Source of the DNA: Poronia punctata
Taxonomy: Eukaryota > Ascomycota > Sordariomycetes > Xylariales > Xylariaceae
Assembly (NCBI GenBank): GCA_022579005.1
Contig: MU401658.1
Span: 1-64,000, forward strand
Direction: 5' to 3'
Length of the DNA: 64,000 nucleotides
The notes beneath the pieces were generated by a model, which was not told the DNA's origin, searched no databases, and worked only from the letters and a program-made list of their open reading frames with translations. How positions within the stretch are numbered: the stretch's first letter is position 1; every line of letters starts with the position of its first letter. The translations under genes were made by a program, and so were the position numbers. Shown piece after piece: positions 37,183-49,984 of this stretch.

Positions 37183-38313
37183 AAAAATCTAGTTAGGTAA
37201 AATATGCAAGTGTCCAAATTCGTCTGAATCCGATCTAATCCAAATTTCTTCACCTACTTACATACTTAGTACCTAAGGTACATACCTACCACACCTAACA
37301 TACATGTACTTACACAACTATACTAAGTCTAATCCTAGGTTAGGTTAGCTTACCATGGATTCTATTTACTCGGTTCTGGACGTTGGGAATTGCTTCTTTT
37401 CGTTTGTTTGTTTGTCTGTTTGTTTGCTCGTTCGTCTTGTTTTGATTTACGAGTACTTATAGGATGATAGAGGGAGGGAGGGAGTGATAAGGGTCTGTGC
37501 TGAAAAATGTATTTTTTTTTTGTATAAAGACTGTTTATATATCTAGGTTCGATTAGGTTAGATGCATAACAGCGGATTATTGATAGGTACCTAGACTGAT
37601 TGCGGAACTGGTATTGATTGCTTGACCGCCGGTGATATTGTTGATGCTATACAGATAGATGTCAGGTGTACGAGCAAAGTAATCGGTCAAAAAGAAATAA
37701 TAGCAATGTGTCTGTTCATGGAGAAGGTCACGATATCAAAGCTGCTGTTGCAAGGTGGTCAAAGGAAACTATTCGCGAATGTTTTGTAAAGTTCAAAATA
37801 AGTGCTCAATGACAGGTATCTAGTACCTCATACTTGATTGTACTCTAATACAGACATACTCTAGATAGATAGTGAAGCTGCGTCTTGGTACCTAGTCTGC
37901 TCACATGATTATATTTATTTATTTGTTTTCGCTACATGTGCCCTGATATGTTCTCGTCTGAAATATACGAGGTGTATGTCCTCCCCCTTTTTCATGTTGG
38001 AAAATCGAAACCACCCCTTTAATAGTAAAACCGCTCCGTATCGGTAATAGTTGATGACAGTAAGAATCCACATAGACATTTATTTATAATCAACAGGTTT
38101 GGGATGGTTTCGACAAAGGAGCTTCGTAAAAGACATGACCTAGATGTGGGATCCCGCCTATATGTAGGAAAAAATAATACAGAATCAACCCCGGCGGCAT
38201 GTTGGACTACGTCTGCGTGACGTTGTCTAGCCTATTATAATTTGACCCGCGCGCTGTGCGAAATGTAAAGGAACGTACGAAGTAAATGGTTTGCTAGTTT
38301 CCCAGTGCCGTTG

Positions 38314-40232
38314 TTATTGAGACTGGGGGTGATGAGTGTCTTCGGACTTGATGTCATCTTCCATGACACCTTCCGTTTGGTAGATTGGGTATGGGTGGGT
38401 GGCCACAGTTGAATACATGTTGCTGTGATTTGCCGAGCCGGCTTGGACCGGCATTCCACTCATACTTCCGGATGATGGATGGCCTGGCGTCATGTGGGTG
38501 GCGAATTGTGGGCTCGGCGATTGAGCCGAGTAGGCGTAAACACTTTGCCAAGGTGCAACGAGAGACGGAGTTCCCGGGCTGGCGTATTCTGACGGAGAGC
38601 AGAACATGGACGATCGCCGGCTCGATGCCTGGGAGTTTGTGTACATATCGGCAGCCGTCACCATCTGGCCGTGGGTGTGTCCGTGACCGAAGTTTGATAC
38701 GTGATGGGCCATGGTCCCTTCAACATAGGGGGACCGATCCGGGGGAGGCTCGGAACCGTAACCAGAGGTTATATAATGCCCTGGCCGCATGCTCAGGTTC
38801 TCCGCCATGTTGCTTCCAGTGAACGGGCTGGTCTCCATGTGTTCTGGATGACCGCGGTTCATCATTAAGGGGCTTGGTGTAGCTGATGATGCCGGCGTGT
38901 CGATTTGACCTTCGTCGTCAGAGTCATCAAGAAGCCCTTTCCCCATATGATCCGAAATCGCCTGTACGAAGACTTCGGTTCTGGCATCTGTTTCTGGGTA
39001 AGCTGCATGATCTAACACGTCGATGAGTTCTTTGTGTGGGACGTACCAATTCCGCCATCTTTGTAGGCCTCCTCCTGCCTGGCAACCTTGAAGATCTCCT
39101 TCAAAATCGGCTTTTTGGCCATGTTCGCCGGGGTCGTCTTGTCACTAAACCATGTAGACATGGCTTCGAATGTGATCGCCTCCAACGTCGAAATGTCCAG
39201 TTTGACCTTCCTAATGGCCTCGTGCTGTTGGTTTGGCGGTTCAACGACGAGACGCAGGATATGACAGAGTAGCGCCACCCGTTCTATATCGCGTTAGTAA
39301 GGGATAACTGAGATATACGGTTCACAGGGTCAATTACCGTCCTTGGACAGGTGGTCCGGCTCCCGATGTCGCATATCTTGTACGACATCAGTTCCAAGTT
39401 TAAGGAACGTCTTGGGCCACCAGTCAGGTCGTGATTCGTCTCCCCGTGTGTAGGGATGCTGCGACTGCTTTTTGGGCTCCACGGTCTTGATCCAGACCTT
39501 TGCAATCAATTTGCAAGCGGCCTGTTGACAGTACCGCAGACGCTGGTCGTAAAAGGCGTAGAGGCCCTCGGAATCGCCAATTTGGATGCCTCTTTTGGGT
39601 GGAGCAGGGCTGATTGACACAGCATCATCCGGTTTGAGTGACCGGTGCCGGCTTCCAGCGCGGGCCTTCTTGATTGATCTGCCCATTTCTTCACCAAAGT
39701 TGGGATCCAATTGCCGACTGTTGTGTCGACTACCTCTGTTCAACTGAACGTTGAGGGAGTCGAGCCTCGTCGTGTCGAACCGGGACAGTTCACCGAGCGA
39801 TTGTTTGCCGGCTAAGGTGGAAACTGTCAGACTAGGATTACCCCGTTTCCGTTCTAAGTGAGCTCCCTTACCTTGACGCCTCTTGATGTCGTCCACGTAA
39901 GTTTTTTCGTCGAAGAACCGCCGGTGATCGGGTTGTCCTCCGCCTGAGGGTGAGGCAAAATAATCGCATTTGCCCTCAGTCTCGCTGACAACAAAAACAT
40001 TGTTGCCAACGATTCCGCACATCTCGAGAGCATTTTTAAGGGTCTATTGCACAGTGAGTATTTCGAACAGTTGCAAGGGGGAAGGAGGGGGAGCTTTTAC
40101 CACCGATGACCCCCTTCGCTCGAGGTTCTCGCCATAGCGGTTCCCGCTGGGGAAGTTCTCTTGCCTGCCTTGGTACCAGGACCCTCCAACATATTGGCCC
40201 TTTTGGCTCATGCCGTCTCTGCTGACGACCAT
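38314..40232 (-). CDS. YDR124W/AFUB_079030-like protein (DUF2841 helical bundle)
   Basis: The five-exon model on the minus strand is 40232-40101, 40043-39872, 39811-39338, 39283-39047 and 38993-38314, giving 564 residues. The central region has the family signature GDESRPDWWPKTF, then RHREPDHLSK spliced to DERVALLCHILR; that splice (54-nt intron with a perfect CTTACTAACG branch) completes the motif. A basic stretch (RSIKKARAGSRHR) lies before it. The C-terminal 200 residues are Ser/Pro/His/Met-rich, look disordered, and start with an acidic patch (DDSDDEGQ). The family includes yeast YDR124W and AFUB_079030 of the Aspergillus fumigatus hrmA-associated cluster; its biochemical role is unknown. 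The 60-nt second intron is also open in frame. The gene stands alone between two spacers of about 10 kb. Confidence 0.72.
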
Positions 40233-43200
40233 CGTGAGGGTAGTGGTAAAGATTATGAAGTGTGAAATTATATATGCAGGTTCTTATTGCGTCGTCTGCT
40301 CGGAATAAGCCCAGACGGAAACTTATCTAAGTATATGGATCGAATATAGACGATGAATGTTGATGTCGGGGGGTCGAATATATAGGCTTCGGGGACAACA
40401 GTGAGACTACGCCGTGTGAGAACGTGTGTGGGCTGTGTTGTGAAACGTATGGGGCCACCGGACGGCAATGATAGGCGGTTGTTAAGTAAGAGGTCGGTGT
40501 GTCAAGGTCAGGGTGGCTAGAGTTACGAGGCGCAAAGTAGTTGTCCCTTTCTTTGTCCGACCAGCTGTAGGTAGATCTGGGGATTGGTGAGCACCGAATG
40601 ATGCACAAGAATCTATTGTCGCACAAATTGGCCTTAGCGCAAGGGGGCTTGGCTGAGCGTATATCCCTGCCACGGGACAAAGAAAATCGGTATGGAATTG
40701 CTGAGGTTTGTTTCTCTGTAGATGAATCCTGTACCAAATAAGCTTCCGCCTGGGGCGAAGCGAACGGGTATTATGAGCTAATCGTCGATGTTAGATGATG
40801 TGCAAATCTCCCACAGCCGTGAGACATGGGAAGGAACACTCCAGTGGTTCCCTGTTCCTTGGATGGAGACCTTCGTACCCTTTTTGAAGTCAAGACCGAA
40901 GGCTGGAGCTGACACTTTGACTATACCGGTAGACAAAGACGACGACGCAAGCTGGAAATGAGAAGGATGTCGGATATTAAGAGCGAATGTGACAATTAGA
41001 AATAATATGCCGGGACTTGGTTGCTTGCGAAAGATGACCGAAATCTCGCCTGTGTGCCTTCTCAGGTATGTCTGTAAAGGCGTATATGTGCACAAGACCA
41101 AGGACGATATGGGTAGCAGATTAAGACAAGCGAAAGGTGTAAGTCAAGAGAGCAGAGACATGAGGCCTATTTGAACCTTTCCCCCATGAACGACCACCCC
41201 CGTTTAACAACACACTAAATCGGGTACAGACTTACATCACAGAGTCGCCGAAGAGGGAAAAAAATTAAAATAGGTAAAACAAAAAGAAAAAAACACTACT
41301 CGTAGACAGCACTTGGTACGAAAGGTTGCGAAAGCAAGAGGAGGTAGACACTGTGTAATGGAATGCCATGCAGGGAGTCTGGTGCCTCATCGCCATCAAA
41401 CCCTGCAGTTGCTTTAACTGCGGGACTGCCCACATCTATCTTGGAGCTAACCAGCGTGCCAGCCCCAACGAGATGACCGAACAGTGCAAAGAGATGCAGA
41501 TGGGGCACATGTTCTAGGCTTTCGAGCCCTCGCAGATTCTTGTCCGGATCGTTTGTATGTGCGTATAGATCGCTGCAAGGTAAGCGTAGAGTGTCAAATG
41601 GCATTTCAGTGATGCGGAGAAACCAAGGCAAATCGCCCTGCGTGTCCACCTCGCGAACGTCCCTGATCCCTGGAAAAAAACTGGGACGTGCCATGCCAAT
41701 GCGGTACGGTACGTATAGTACCTATAGTATGTAAGTACCTATCCAGGTAGTATAGAAATGCATGTAGAGGCATTAGGTAGGTCAGTAGCATGTACGTGCA
41801 AGTGTGGTCGCAGTGACCAACGACATCGATCCCCTTCTTACTACCTTGGGCACTTCTTACTTACCATACTACCCAAGGTAGGTAAGTTGGTAGGCAGTTG
41901 TCCTCCCCGGAGCTTCCTAGACATAGGCCACGAAGTCGACCGTTATTATTCCATACTGGTAGACCAGGAAGAAGGGATACAAGGGGATGCTTGTCTACGC
42001 TTTCATCCCTCCTCCTCATTCACACCCACATCCGCAGCCATATCCAGATCGGGTCAAGCTCTTGGAGACGAGCAGATGCCGTATTAATTGTGGTTTGGCA
42101 GAATAGTAGCTAATCTAACCAAAGCCGATCTGAATGGACCAGGGAGCATACACCGATTCGAAGATAATGAAAGATACGCAGGTTTTGATATGGAGATACC
42201 TACTCGTAGATGTGTCGGTGTCATCGTCGAAGAGGGGGTGTGTGTTTTTGTTGCTCCACACTAAGTAGGTTAGGTGTTGAGAGACAGTAGAAGCTTGGAC
42301 GGTGGTTCAGAGGAACCAACCTTACGTGTAACCAAGGTAGAAGAGGCAAGAAAGTACTATGTAATTAGACGCCCAAATACTCGTATACACGATACATGTA
42401 AATGTACGTAGGTAGGTAGGTATGTACGAGTATACAGAGGCGTTAGGAAAGAGCAAAGGTTGGTATACTAAAGTGGAATTAGAGTGGATGTTAGATAATT
42501 CCGTATCCTTACATTCGTCGTCACCATTGATCTGCACAGAAACAAGTACACGTACATAGGTAATTAACGTACCCTACGTATGTATTCAAATCGACCATTA
42601 CTCAATATAGTCTAGGGCTATGAACAGACCTAGCTGTGGGTAGGTACCTTCATGGCGGAGTAACCAGGAAACTTCAACACCCTAACCGCACATGGTTAGA
42701 CTCCGATGATTGACAGGAGGGGGATCTAGGAACAACACGCTCGGGGTGTCCCTAGGGTTCGATGTTCAAGATAGTTGTAGCGGCATAATGTTCGGGATGA
42801 CCCCTTTGAAGACCCGCTGCGAATGGTCTTCTAAAAGTGCCAACAACAGCAATAAGAACATCGGTTACGCTTAGATTTCAGGTAGGGTAAGCCATACCCT
42901 TGTATTTTACTCGTATAGTAGGTAAGGTATTCATGGCACACACTTTCCATGGTAGTTAAGGCATCAAGAATTACACCCTTCCTTGAACATTCCCGAATCC
43001 GACTGCACTTTATACAAACATGCATGCTACAGCCAGCCGTATGTATTCGTTGTCAGTGAAAGCAAGTAAGATAATAGAATGGGAATTCAGCTCAGCCTCG
43101 GAGCACTCTCTGATGGTGTGTGGGCTAAATTGGTCTTCTGACTGATAAGCTTCGAACGTGATGATGGTATCATGGAATTTATGGTTCTTTTCGTCCGGCA

Positions 43201-46200
43201 AACCTTGGCCTACCATGAGTTCTTCCTACATTACAATAAAAGGTGAAGAATACGCCGTTAACAGGTTCCAAACGGTGGCAGAGCTTTCCAAACTCCGAGG
43301 TTACGAATTCTTTTTAATTAACTTGGATCGAATGAGCCAGCTCAGCGGTACCCTTTTCAATTTTATTATCGCCCAAGCCGGCCAAGCCAACAAACCCTGT
43401 CATGCGTATGACTTGGGGCGTCGGGGATGGGAAAAAGGGTATCAAATGATGCCCCTGATGTTGGAGTGCATCGGGGTGGGAAAAAATGTAGGCCTCGACG
43501 CCATGTAGGCAAGTGAAATCTTTTCAAGACATAGTTGGAGAATCTATACACGAATTAGGTTGACTACGTTCACTGGAAAGAGAGCTCGGTGAATACGTAT
43601 GGACTAGGATTTTCTCTGTAGATCAAAAAGCGGATGGGAGAAAGATTCCGGGGTGTAGTACCTATAGGCTTACTGACCTAGAAAGCTGGCGCTCAACATT
43701 GCTTTCTATGCATCCTCGGAAGACGTCGGTTTGTACAAGGAGGTATTCCCTCCCGCTGTCATTTCAACCACCGTGGCATAGATTATTGTACTCCAAAAAA
43801 ACCCCAAATCTAGGTACTTTAAATCGGCATCTATACCTACTACAGTGAAGCGTCGGGGGGCCGCGGCGATGACCAATAGCGTCAGGTCCTCGTCCATCTT
43901 AAAGCAGAAGATAATGTCCACAGCTAATGTTAGAAACCAACTTTCCCGCCGTGACCCGGTGTCTGGAAAGCGGCAATATAGTGTGAGATTACCGCGTCTC
44001 ACCTCCCGCCAAGGACAACAACCTCTTGTCTTTCGGATGCCGGCTAGACTACATTCATATACCGCCCACACCACAGATCCCTATCATTACTCCAGGATGC
44101 GGTGTATTCGGGCGATAAAATGTCAATCACCATGTCTGTATTTAGTTCCTGCTGGGGGTAGGGTAATACAATACTGTAGTTCGTAATACTTGTATTCCGG
44201 TGAGGTTGCGAGGATACAGCCACGGCCGGAGCCGCCTCGGGGGAAAACAAGGTCAGGCTTACCTACAATACAACACCTCCCTCTGCCATGAAATTTTATA
44301 CGTAAGTGAGACTAGTTAGTGACGATGATGGAATAAGTAGGTAGGTTAGCCCTTTGTGAGACCGCCCCAAACACGGTTGAAGAAGATCATTCTCTCACCA
44401 CGCACTCTCTCTCCACTTTCTCCACGGGGTTCAGTCACTGGACGGGACTGTCCATCTGGGGATAAGACAAGTTGGCAGGACAAACTACGCAAGGTTAAAC
44501 AAGGGAGTCAAACAGCGGGAAGTCAAACTAGTCCACATGTATCGTTATACATCTACTGTTTTGCCTACCTGGGCGGTTTACATGCGTAAGCCATGACACA
44601 TAGGCATCAAAGTTGTTATTTTCGAGAAGGCTAGACTCTCTCTGACCCCCACGACCTTTTTTCTTCTCTTGACAACATGTTTGTGGTTGGAAGGAGAGAC
44701 GGACAGGAGAGAGACATGGAAAAAGAATAAAGAGAAGCTCAGGAGTTGGTTTGGTCATGGCTTATGTTGTATCACCCCGAGCTCGATGATGGCTGGGTGA
44801 CAGGGTGCGCCTCTCCCCTTCCTTTTCAGCCCCATGGGCTCGTTCCGGGCCACCCGCGCTGCGGACGGGTCGAATTTTCGGTTACCTTTTCGGCCCGGGT
44901 AAACTTCCGTCTGCAGTGAGGAGGCAAGCATCGTAGACAGGAAACAGACTACCTAGATCATCCTAGAGAGGGCACAAGCCATAAGGTGGAGAGGGAGAGG
45001 GCTTGAAACAGAATTGTCTACGTGTACCTTGTTCTTTTATCAACCGGATCTAGGATTGGACGTCACTAGAGAAGAAGCTACGAGGGATAGAAATAGGCAG
45101 TAGCAAGTACACGAATGAAGGTATATTTGGAAAGAACAACGGCAAATTGTATATGAGGGAAAGGGCAAGAAAACGCAGGGCAAGGAGGGATACTCGTAAC
45201 TGGATTACCAAGAAAGGCTAATAAGGGTTAGTATTTTCCTAGGCTAGGAGCCCAACGTGAAATTATCATGGCTGCCTAACCATATACTAGGCCTTCAGGC
45301 CTTGAAGAAACAGCTCACTATCTAACCCATTATGGTGAGAACTTCTTCAAATCATTGGTTTTGTTGGTTCTTATTTCTTACATATTCACCTTGCAAGGCC
45401 TTATTTCATCACTAGTTTATAGACATCATGCCATTGTTTCGAATAGAGCCCACTTACCATGTGGGAACCTTTTTACCTACACGTACGTACTTGAGTAAAA
45501 GGCTGATACCCCAGGTCTAAGAGTTTGCCAAGCAAAAGAGAGTACAGAATAAGCCACGGAACGGCCCAGTGACAGCAAATTTCGTCCTCATACCGGTAAT
45601 ATCCTGTGCCGTGTAACGAATAGAAGGGCGATCCTATAGGCACCCTACAGCGAGCGTATCCATGTCGATACATGGAAGAGTTGGACCCCTTAACCCCGTA
45701 ATTTGTCCGCCGATAGTCCAACCTGATACATGGCGATGATGTACACTTGTAGTAGACTGGTGGAAGTTGGTGACGGTACTCGGGATAGCATCTACCTATA
45801 AGTACCTACGCATATGTCCATACATTTCCGCCTACCTACTCGCACATGCCTGGCCTCCGTGAATTTATGTGTCCTTGTACGTAGGTAGGTATGCGCGCGG
45901 AACCGGTATCTTCTCCCCCGGATCTTTTCTTTTTCCTTGTAGGTATTTATATTTAGCTACAGTGGTTGGATCCAACCAACCCATATGGCGTGGATGTGGA
46001 ATACCGTATACGGAGCACTAAACTATTAGCCGCCAACGTCGAAGGGTGTGCCTGGCAGGCTCCGGTTACACAAAAACTAATGGTGGACACCTGAATAAAC
46101 GCTGAGCCTCCCCGATATTGATATGGCCTGTGCGTGCTGGATGGGCGTCTTAAGATTTGCTGTTATCCTGGCCATGCGTGTAGATCAAACCCACTGGCCA

Positions 46201-48044
46201 AGGTAAATCGATTTACCTAGTTTGCGCCACTCCTGACAAGTTCCGGGTTAGATGAATAAAAGCGCGGTGAAAAGTTCCACGCATTTTCGGTCCAAGCGGT
46301 GTTTGAGAAATCGGGGCATTGGCACTATGACAAGATCTTTGAGCTCTGAAAATGTCCTATGTAGATCTCTAACTGCACGTATATCAAAAAAGAAAAAGAA
46401 AAAGGGTACCTATCAATAGGGTATAGCACCTGCCTACTGTGCTGAGGCCTGCCTTCTTCTTACCAGGCAGAGGGAGAGGGAACAAGGAAGTCACAGCTGC
46501 CCAACCGGCGAGTTGGTTCGTGGCCCTTTGACCTACCTAAGGAGAAGCAGGATCAGCAAACATCTATTGCTCGTCATAGACTTTCCCTGCCGAGAAACAT
46601 ACCAGTTTCTGCCTGTATGATTTCGTTGATGATGCAACAACCTAACTCACACCCTGACCTACACGTAAAAGAGGAGACATACATACAGATGCCAACAGGA
46701 GCATATGTAGCACTTGTACATCGATAGGTACCGGGAAAGGTAAGGACCGTGTCTGTAGGCGCCTTCGACGATGCTCGCACCGCCAAATAAGCAAACATCT
46801 TCAGTCTCTACCTATGGTATATCATCACACTACAAGTCATTGTTGCTCAAAGAGGTTGGGGCTAAATCAACTGTGGTCCAGGATCGCCGTCTTGAAAACC
46901 CGAAATCAAATCCACGAGAGAATCTCCTCAACGGCAACCGCCATCTCAACCTCTCCCCCTTCTGCCGGCTGCGGTGCTACGGTTACACGACAGGGTGACC
47001 GTCTATCTACAGGCGACATCCACCCTGTCGAGATCTCCCTATTCCGTTTTGGCTTCCACATGCATGACGGTCTTGGTTTTAGATGGCAGCTAGTCCAATC
47101 TTGCCGGCGTCGCTTCCCTGTCAATACGAAGCCAGGAGGGAGATTTCTCTGGCTGTCCCGTAGAAGGCGGGCGCGCTCCAGGGTCGCCTCCGACTGGGAT
47201 CCTCCATGCATAGAAATCTAGCTGGTACTCCTTCTTCCCACCTATGTAACTTGAGCGAATTGGCCGATGTATATTCCCTGCCGTTGCCGTTGTCATTGCC
47301 GTGTGGTTCGCACTGAGTGGCCCATGCCCCATGCCCTGCTTCGCTGAATGCCAGGGGGGAATGAATCTCTCTGCCAGGGCGACGAGCAGAAGGGACGTGT
47401 TCGGCTCGAGGGAGGAGAAAGTCTTACACACCGCCGCTGAGAAGATTTACTCAAACAAGTGAAGCGGATGGTGGCGGTGATCTCTCTCTCGATAATCCAT
47501 CCGCCTTGGTTCTGGATCCTATTTGGTTTAGGAACTAGTCCAACCTCTACACATAGACAGGGTCTCGTCACTCGGCCGTCTTTTAGGCATCGCCAACCGT
47601 TTTTCTCGACCCGGGTCCGTGTTCCATGCTGTGCGTGGTCGGTGCGACATTGCACAGTACCTCCCGTAGGTACTCGTAAATACTCCCCAAGTATGTATGT
47701 AGTCGTCCAGATGATAGGTAGATTGAGTACCTGGTACACTAACATCTTAGGCTTCCCGCCAATCGATCTCGATTCTAGCCTGTACTCTTTTAGGAAATCC
47801 GAAGGGACGTTATGTGTTTGCAGCAAGCAGTGAGCCAACAGCGTCTCATGCCGCTATCGTCCACCACTGTACACGTATGTATAGACGACATTTAATCCTC
47901 CCATGTGCGGCTTTCTGCAATGCATTATTTGCTAGCTGGTTACCCGGCTTTGCGTCTATGTCTCCATATAATGCGGTCAGCCAATCTCGGAAATACAATC
48001 GGCTAGCTTTGCTTCGAATCATATGAAGAAAGGGATGAACCTTG

Positions 48045-48060
48045 CCCCCCCCCCCCCCCC
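48045..48060. repeat. C16 homopolymer, second copy
   Basis: An uninterrupted run of 16 C in non-coding DNA, the same length as the run at 27214-27229. Confidence 0.8.
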
Positions 48061-48970
48061 TCTCAAAACGCCTCCAATCGTCCCATTCGTCCCCGCATTT
48101 GCAACCATACCTCGTGGCGTACGTTTAAGTATCCTAGCCCCCGAGTTGGCGGCAGTACACGTAAGATCCTTTATAGATCGCGATGGGATGGGAAATGCCG
48201 ACACTTTGTTCTTGTTATGTTTTAGTGTATGAATATCGCCGCGCTTCACAGAGACACGCACACGCAAACTGTCTACCCTTACCTACTTACTTACCCACTG
48301 TAGGCACACATGTGGTTGGATGTGTATAGTCCCGTCAGTATGAGACGGTAAGCAAGCGCATTAGATTTCTACATACATGCACCTATATACATGGATATAC
48401 TGCTAACTGTAGGTTAGGTCTTTGCGTGTGTGTATACATGGTGTAAAGCCGTATGCGCGGATGTATGCATGCATGCACATGAAAGTAGGTAGGTAGTACC
48501 TGCCTCGACATTCTGCGAGGCATGTCGACAGATTTGGAAATCTGCATGGTCGAGTAAGAGTTGGTAGAGCCCGATTGCAACCAAGACGAATGTCAACAAA
48601 CAAATGGGAGTAGTCCTTTTTCAATTGTCTGGGCAAGGTAGTAGTAGATATATAAAATCGCCAAGGTATAAATAATCTCATATACGTACAAGGTTAAGTG
48701 CAGAAGTTCAGTAATCGGTTTTGGATCATTTACGGCCAAAGAATGCGAAAAAGAAAAGAAATACGCCATTGCACGTGGAAATTCTTCCCCATACCCATTC
48801 CCCCTCTCCCCCCCTCCTCCTCCTCCTCCCAAACCTGAACATTTTCTGATGGGTCTTGTTCTGGTCTTCCACCTATCCTTAGTAGAATATATGATGTTGT
48901 GATTTAATCAACAAGATTTTGATCTCGAGTCCTATGACTGCTCTTGTATGCGGGTTGATTTAGTTTTAGG

Positions 48971-48992
48971 CTAGACTAGACTAGACTAGACT
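48971..48992. repeat. CTAGA pentamer microsatellite
   Basis: Four tandem CTAGA units in non-coding DNA. Confidence 0.75.
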
Positions 48993-49395
48993 AACATAAA
49001 CACGAGGATACCTATAAAAATAGAGGAAAGCATTAAAGAATAAATAAATAAATAAATGGATGCGCAAGGTTACCTAGTCTAGATACCTACCTAGGTAAGG
49101 TACTTTAGGTATGTAACATGACTATAATCTCTTTGACATGGTGGCTCAAGTAACGTACGTACAGACGGTCGTCTGTCTGTCTCCCTTGGAGTGAATAAAT
49201 AAATAAATCAATCAATAATAAACAAAACGGGCCGGTCAGTCATATATAAGTAAGTATACAAGAAAAGACCAGGTAACCCTAGGTATATAGGTAGGTAGGT
49301 AGGATTCATGAATTCGGATACCGAGAAGTCTTGGGATGCCGAGTAAAGTAGGTAGGTAATGGTTGCCCCCCGTGGAACATTTTCTCCGGCCCTTC

Positions 49396-49421
49396 TTTTT
49401 TTTTTTTTTTTTTTTTTTTTT
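49396..49421. repeat. T26 homopolymer
   Basis: An uninterrupted run of 26 T about 560 bp beyond the transporter stop codon. Its length is likely imprecise. Confidence 0.8.
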
Positions 49422-49984
49422 AGTTTATAGGTCAGTAGGTAAGGTAGGTAGGTACTGGTAGGGTTTGTTTGGTTAGACATATGCAGGAAGGTAATAAAAT
49501 TCTGTAAACTATATTGGAAAAAAAAAAAAAATTTGGACGGCCCGATGGAAGACTATGTAGATCGTTGAGTAGGTAGGTAGGTAGTCAGTCACGAGCATGT
49601 CCATGGCCGGGTTGCAAAGATTTTAGTCATCATCACGCATTATACAATATCCAAACAAATACCTACCTAACCCCAACCTTCTCGTGTATCTGGTATGTGT
49701 GTATACTCGTCTGACGTAGCAGCCCGTAGCAAGCAAACACCGGGAATCAGCTTGGGCTATACACCTACAGGTAGTCAAGATATTTTACAAGTAGATACTT
49801 TGTTGATGGTCATTGTCTATCTTATGTTCTCTTATTTTGGTCACCCACGTTCTGACCGGGCGTCGTATGTATGTATGTACAGCGCGTTGCTGCGCGAGCT
49901 TATGTGATGACAATCAAAAGCATAGGTTGGTAGATAAACTTTTAACACAGTAGGCCGGCCTTATCTCCGGACTGGCCAATCATT

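Larger units (their letters stand above)
27023..38313. other. 11.3-kb gene-poor spacer
   Basis: This is the longest interval without a recognised gene that is not AT-degraded. Its base composition is ordinary. It carries many microsatellites (listed separately), ten TACTCGTA-type motifs and one TACCTAGGTA (32527). Open stretches of up to about 130 codons occur in both strands, but none shows family resemblance, a plausible splice chain or a good start context. I saw no tRNA or rRNA. Its right part lies 3' of the YDR124W-like gene, whose end is at 38314. Confidence 0.55.
40233..49984. other. 9.8-kb gene-poor spacer
   Basis: This region lies upstream of the YDR124W-like gene and downstream of the ABC transporter. 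Composition is ordinary. It holds seven TACTCGTA-type motifs and one TACCTAGGTA (49088). Open stretches of 115-180 codons exist (for example 41694-41296 minus, 43158-43508 plus, 47838-47293 minus), but I recognise none and see no splice chain joining them. I saw no RNA gene. Its leftmost part presumably holds the promoter of the YDR124W-like gene. Confidence 0.5.

Noticed and set aside
43706..44074. 122-codon minus-strand frame with hydrophobic stretches
   Set aside because: It looked briefly like a membrane protein fragment, but nothing could be matched and a similar-size frame overlaps it on the other strand.
46814..47221. 135-codon plus-strand open frame
   Set aside because: Basic, low-information composition with an overlapping antisense frame; no conserved motif seen.
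47293..47838. 181-codon minus-strand open frame and overlapping plus-strand frames
   Set aside because: Mutually overlapping frames in both strands, no family resemblance and no splice support; best explained as chance in GC-balanced spacer.
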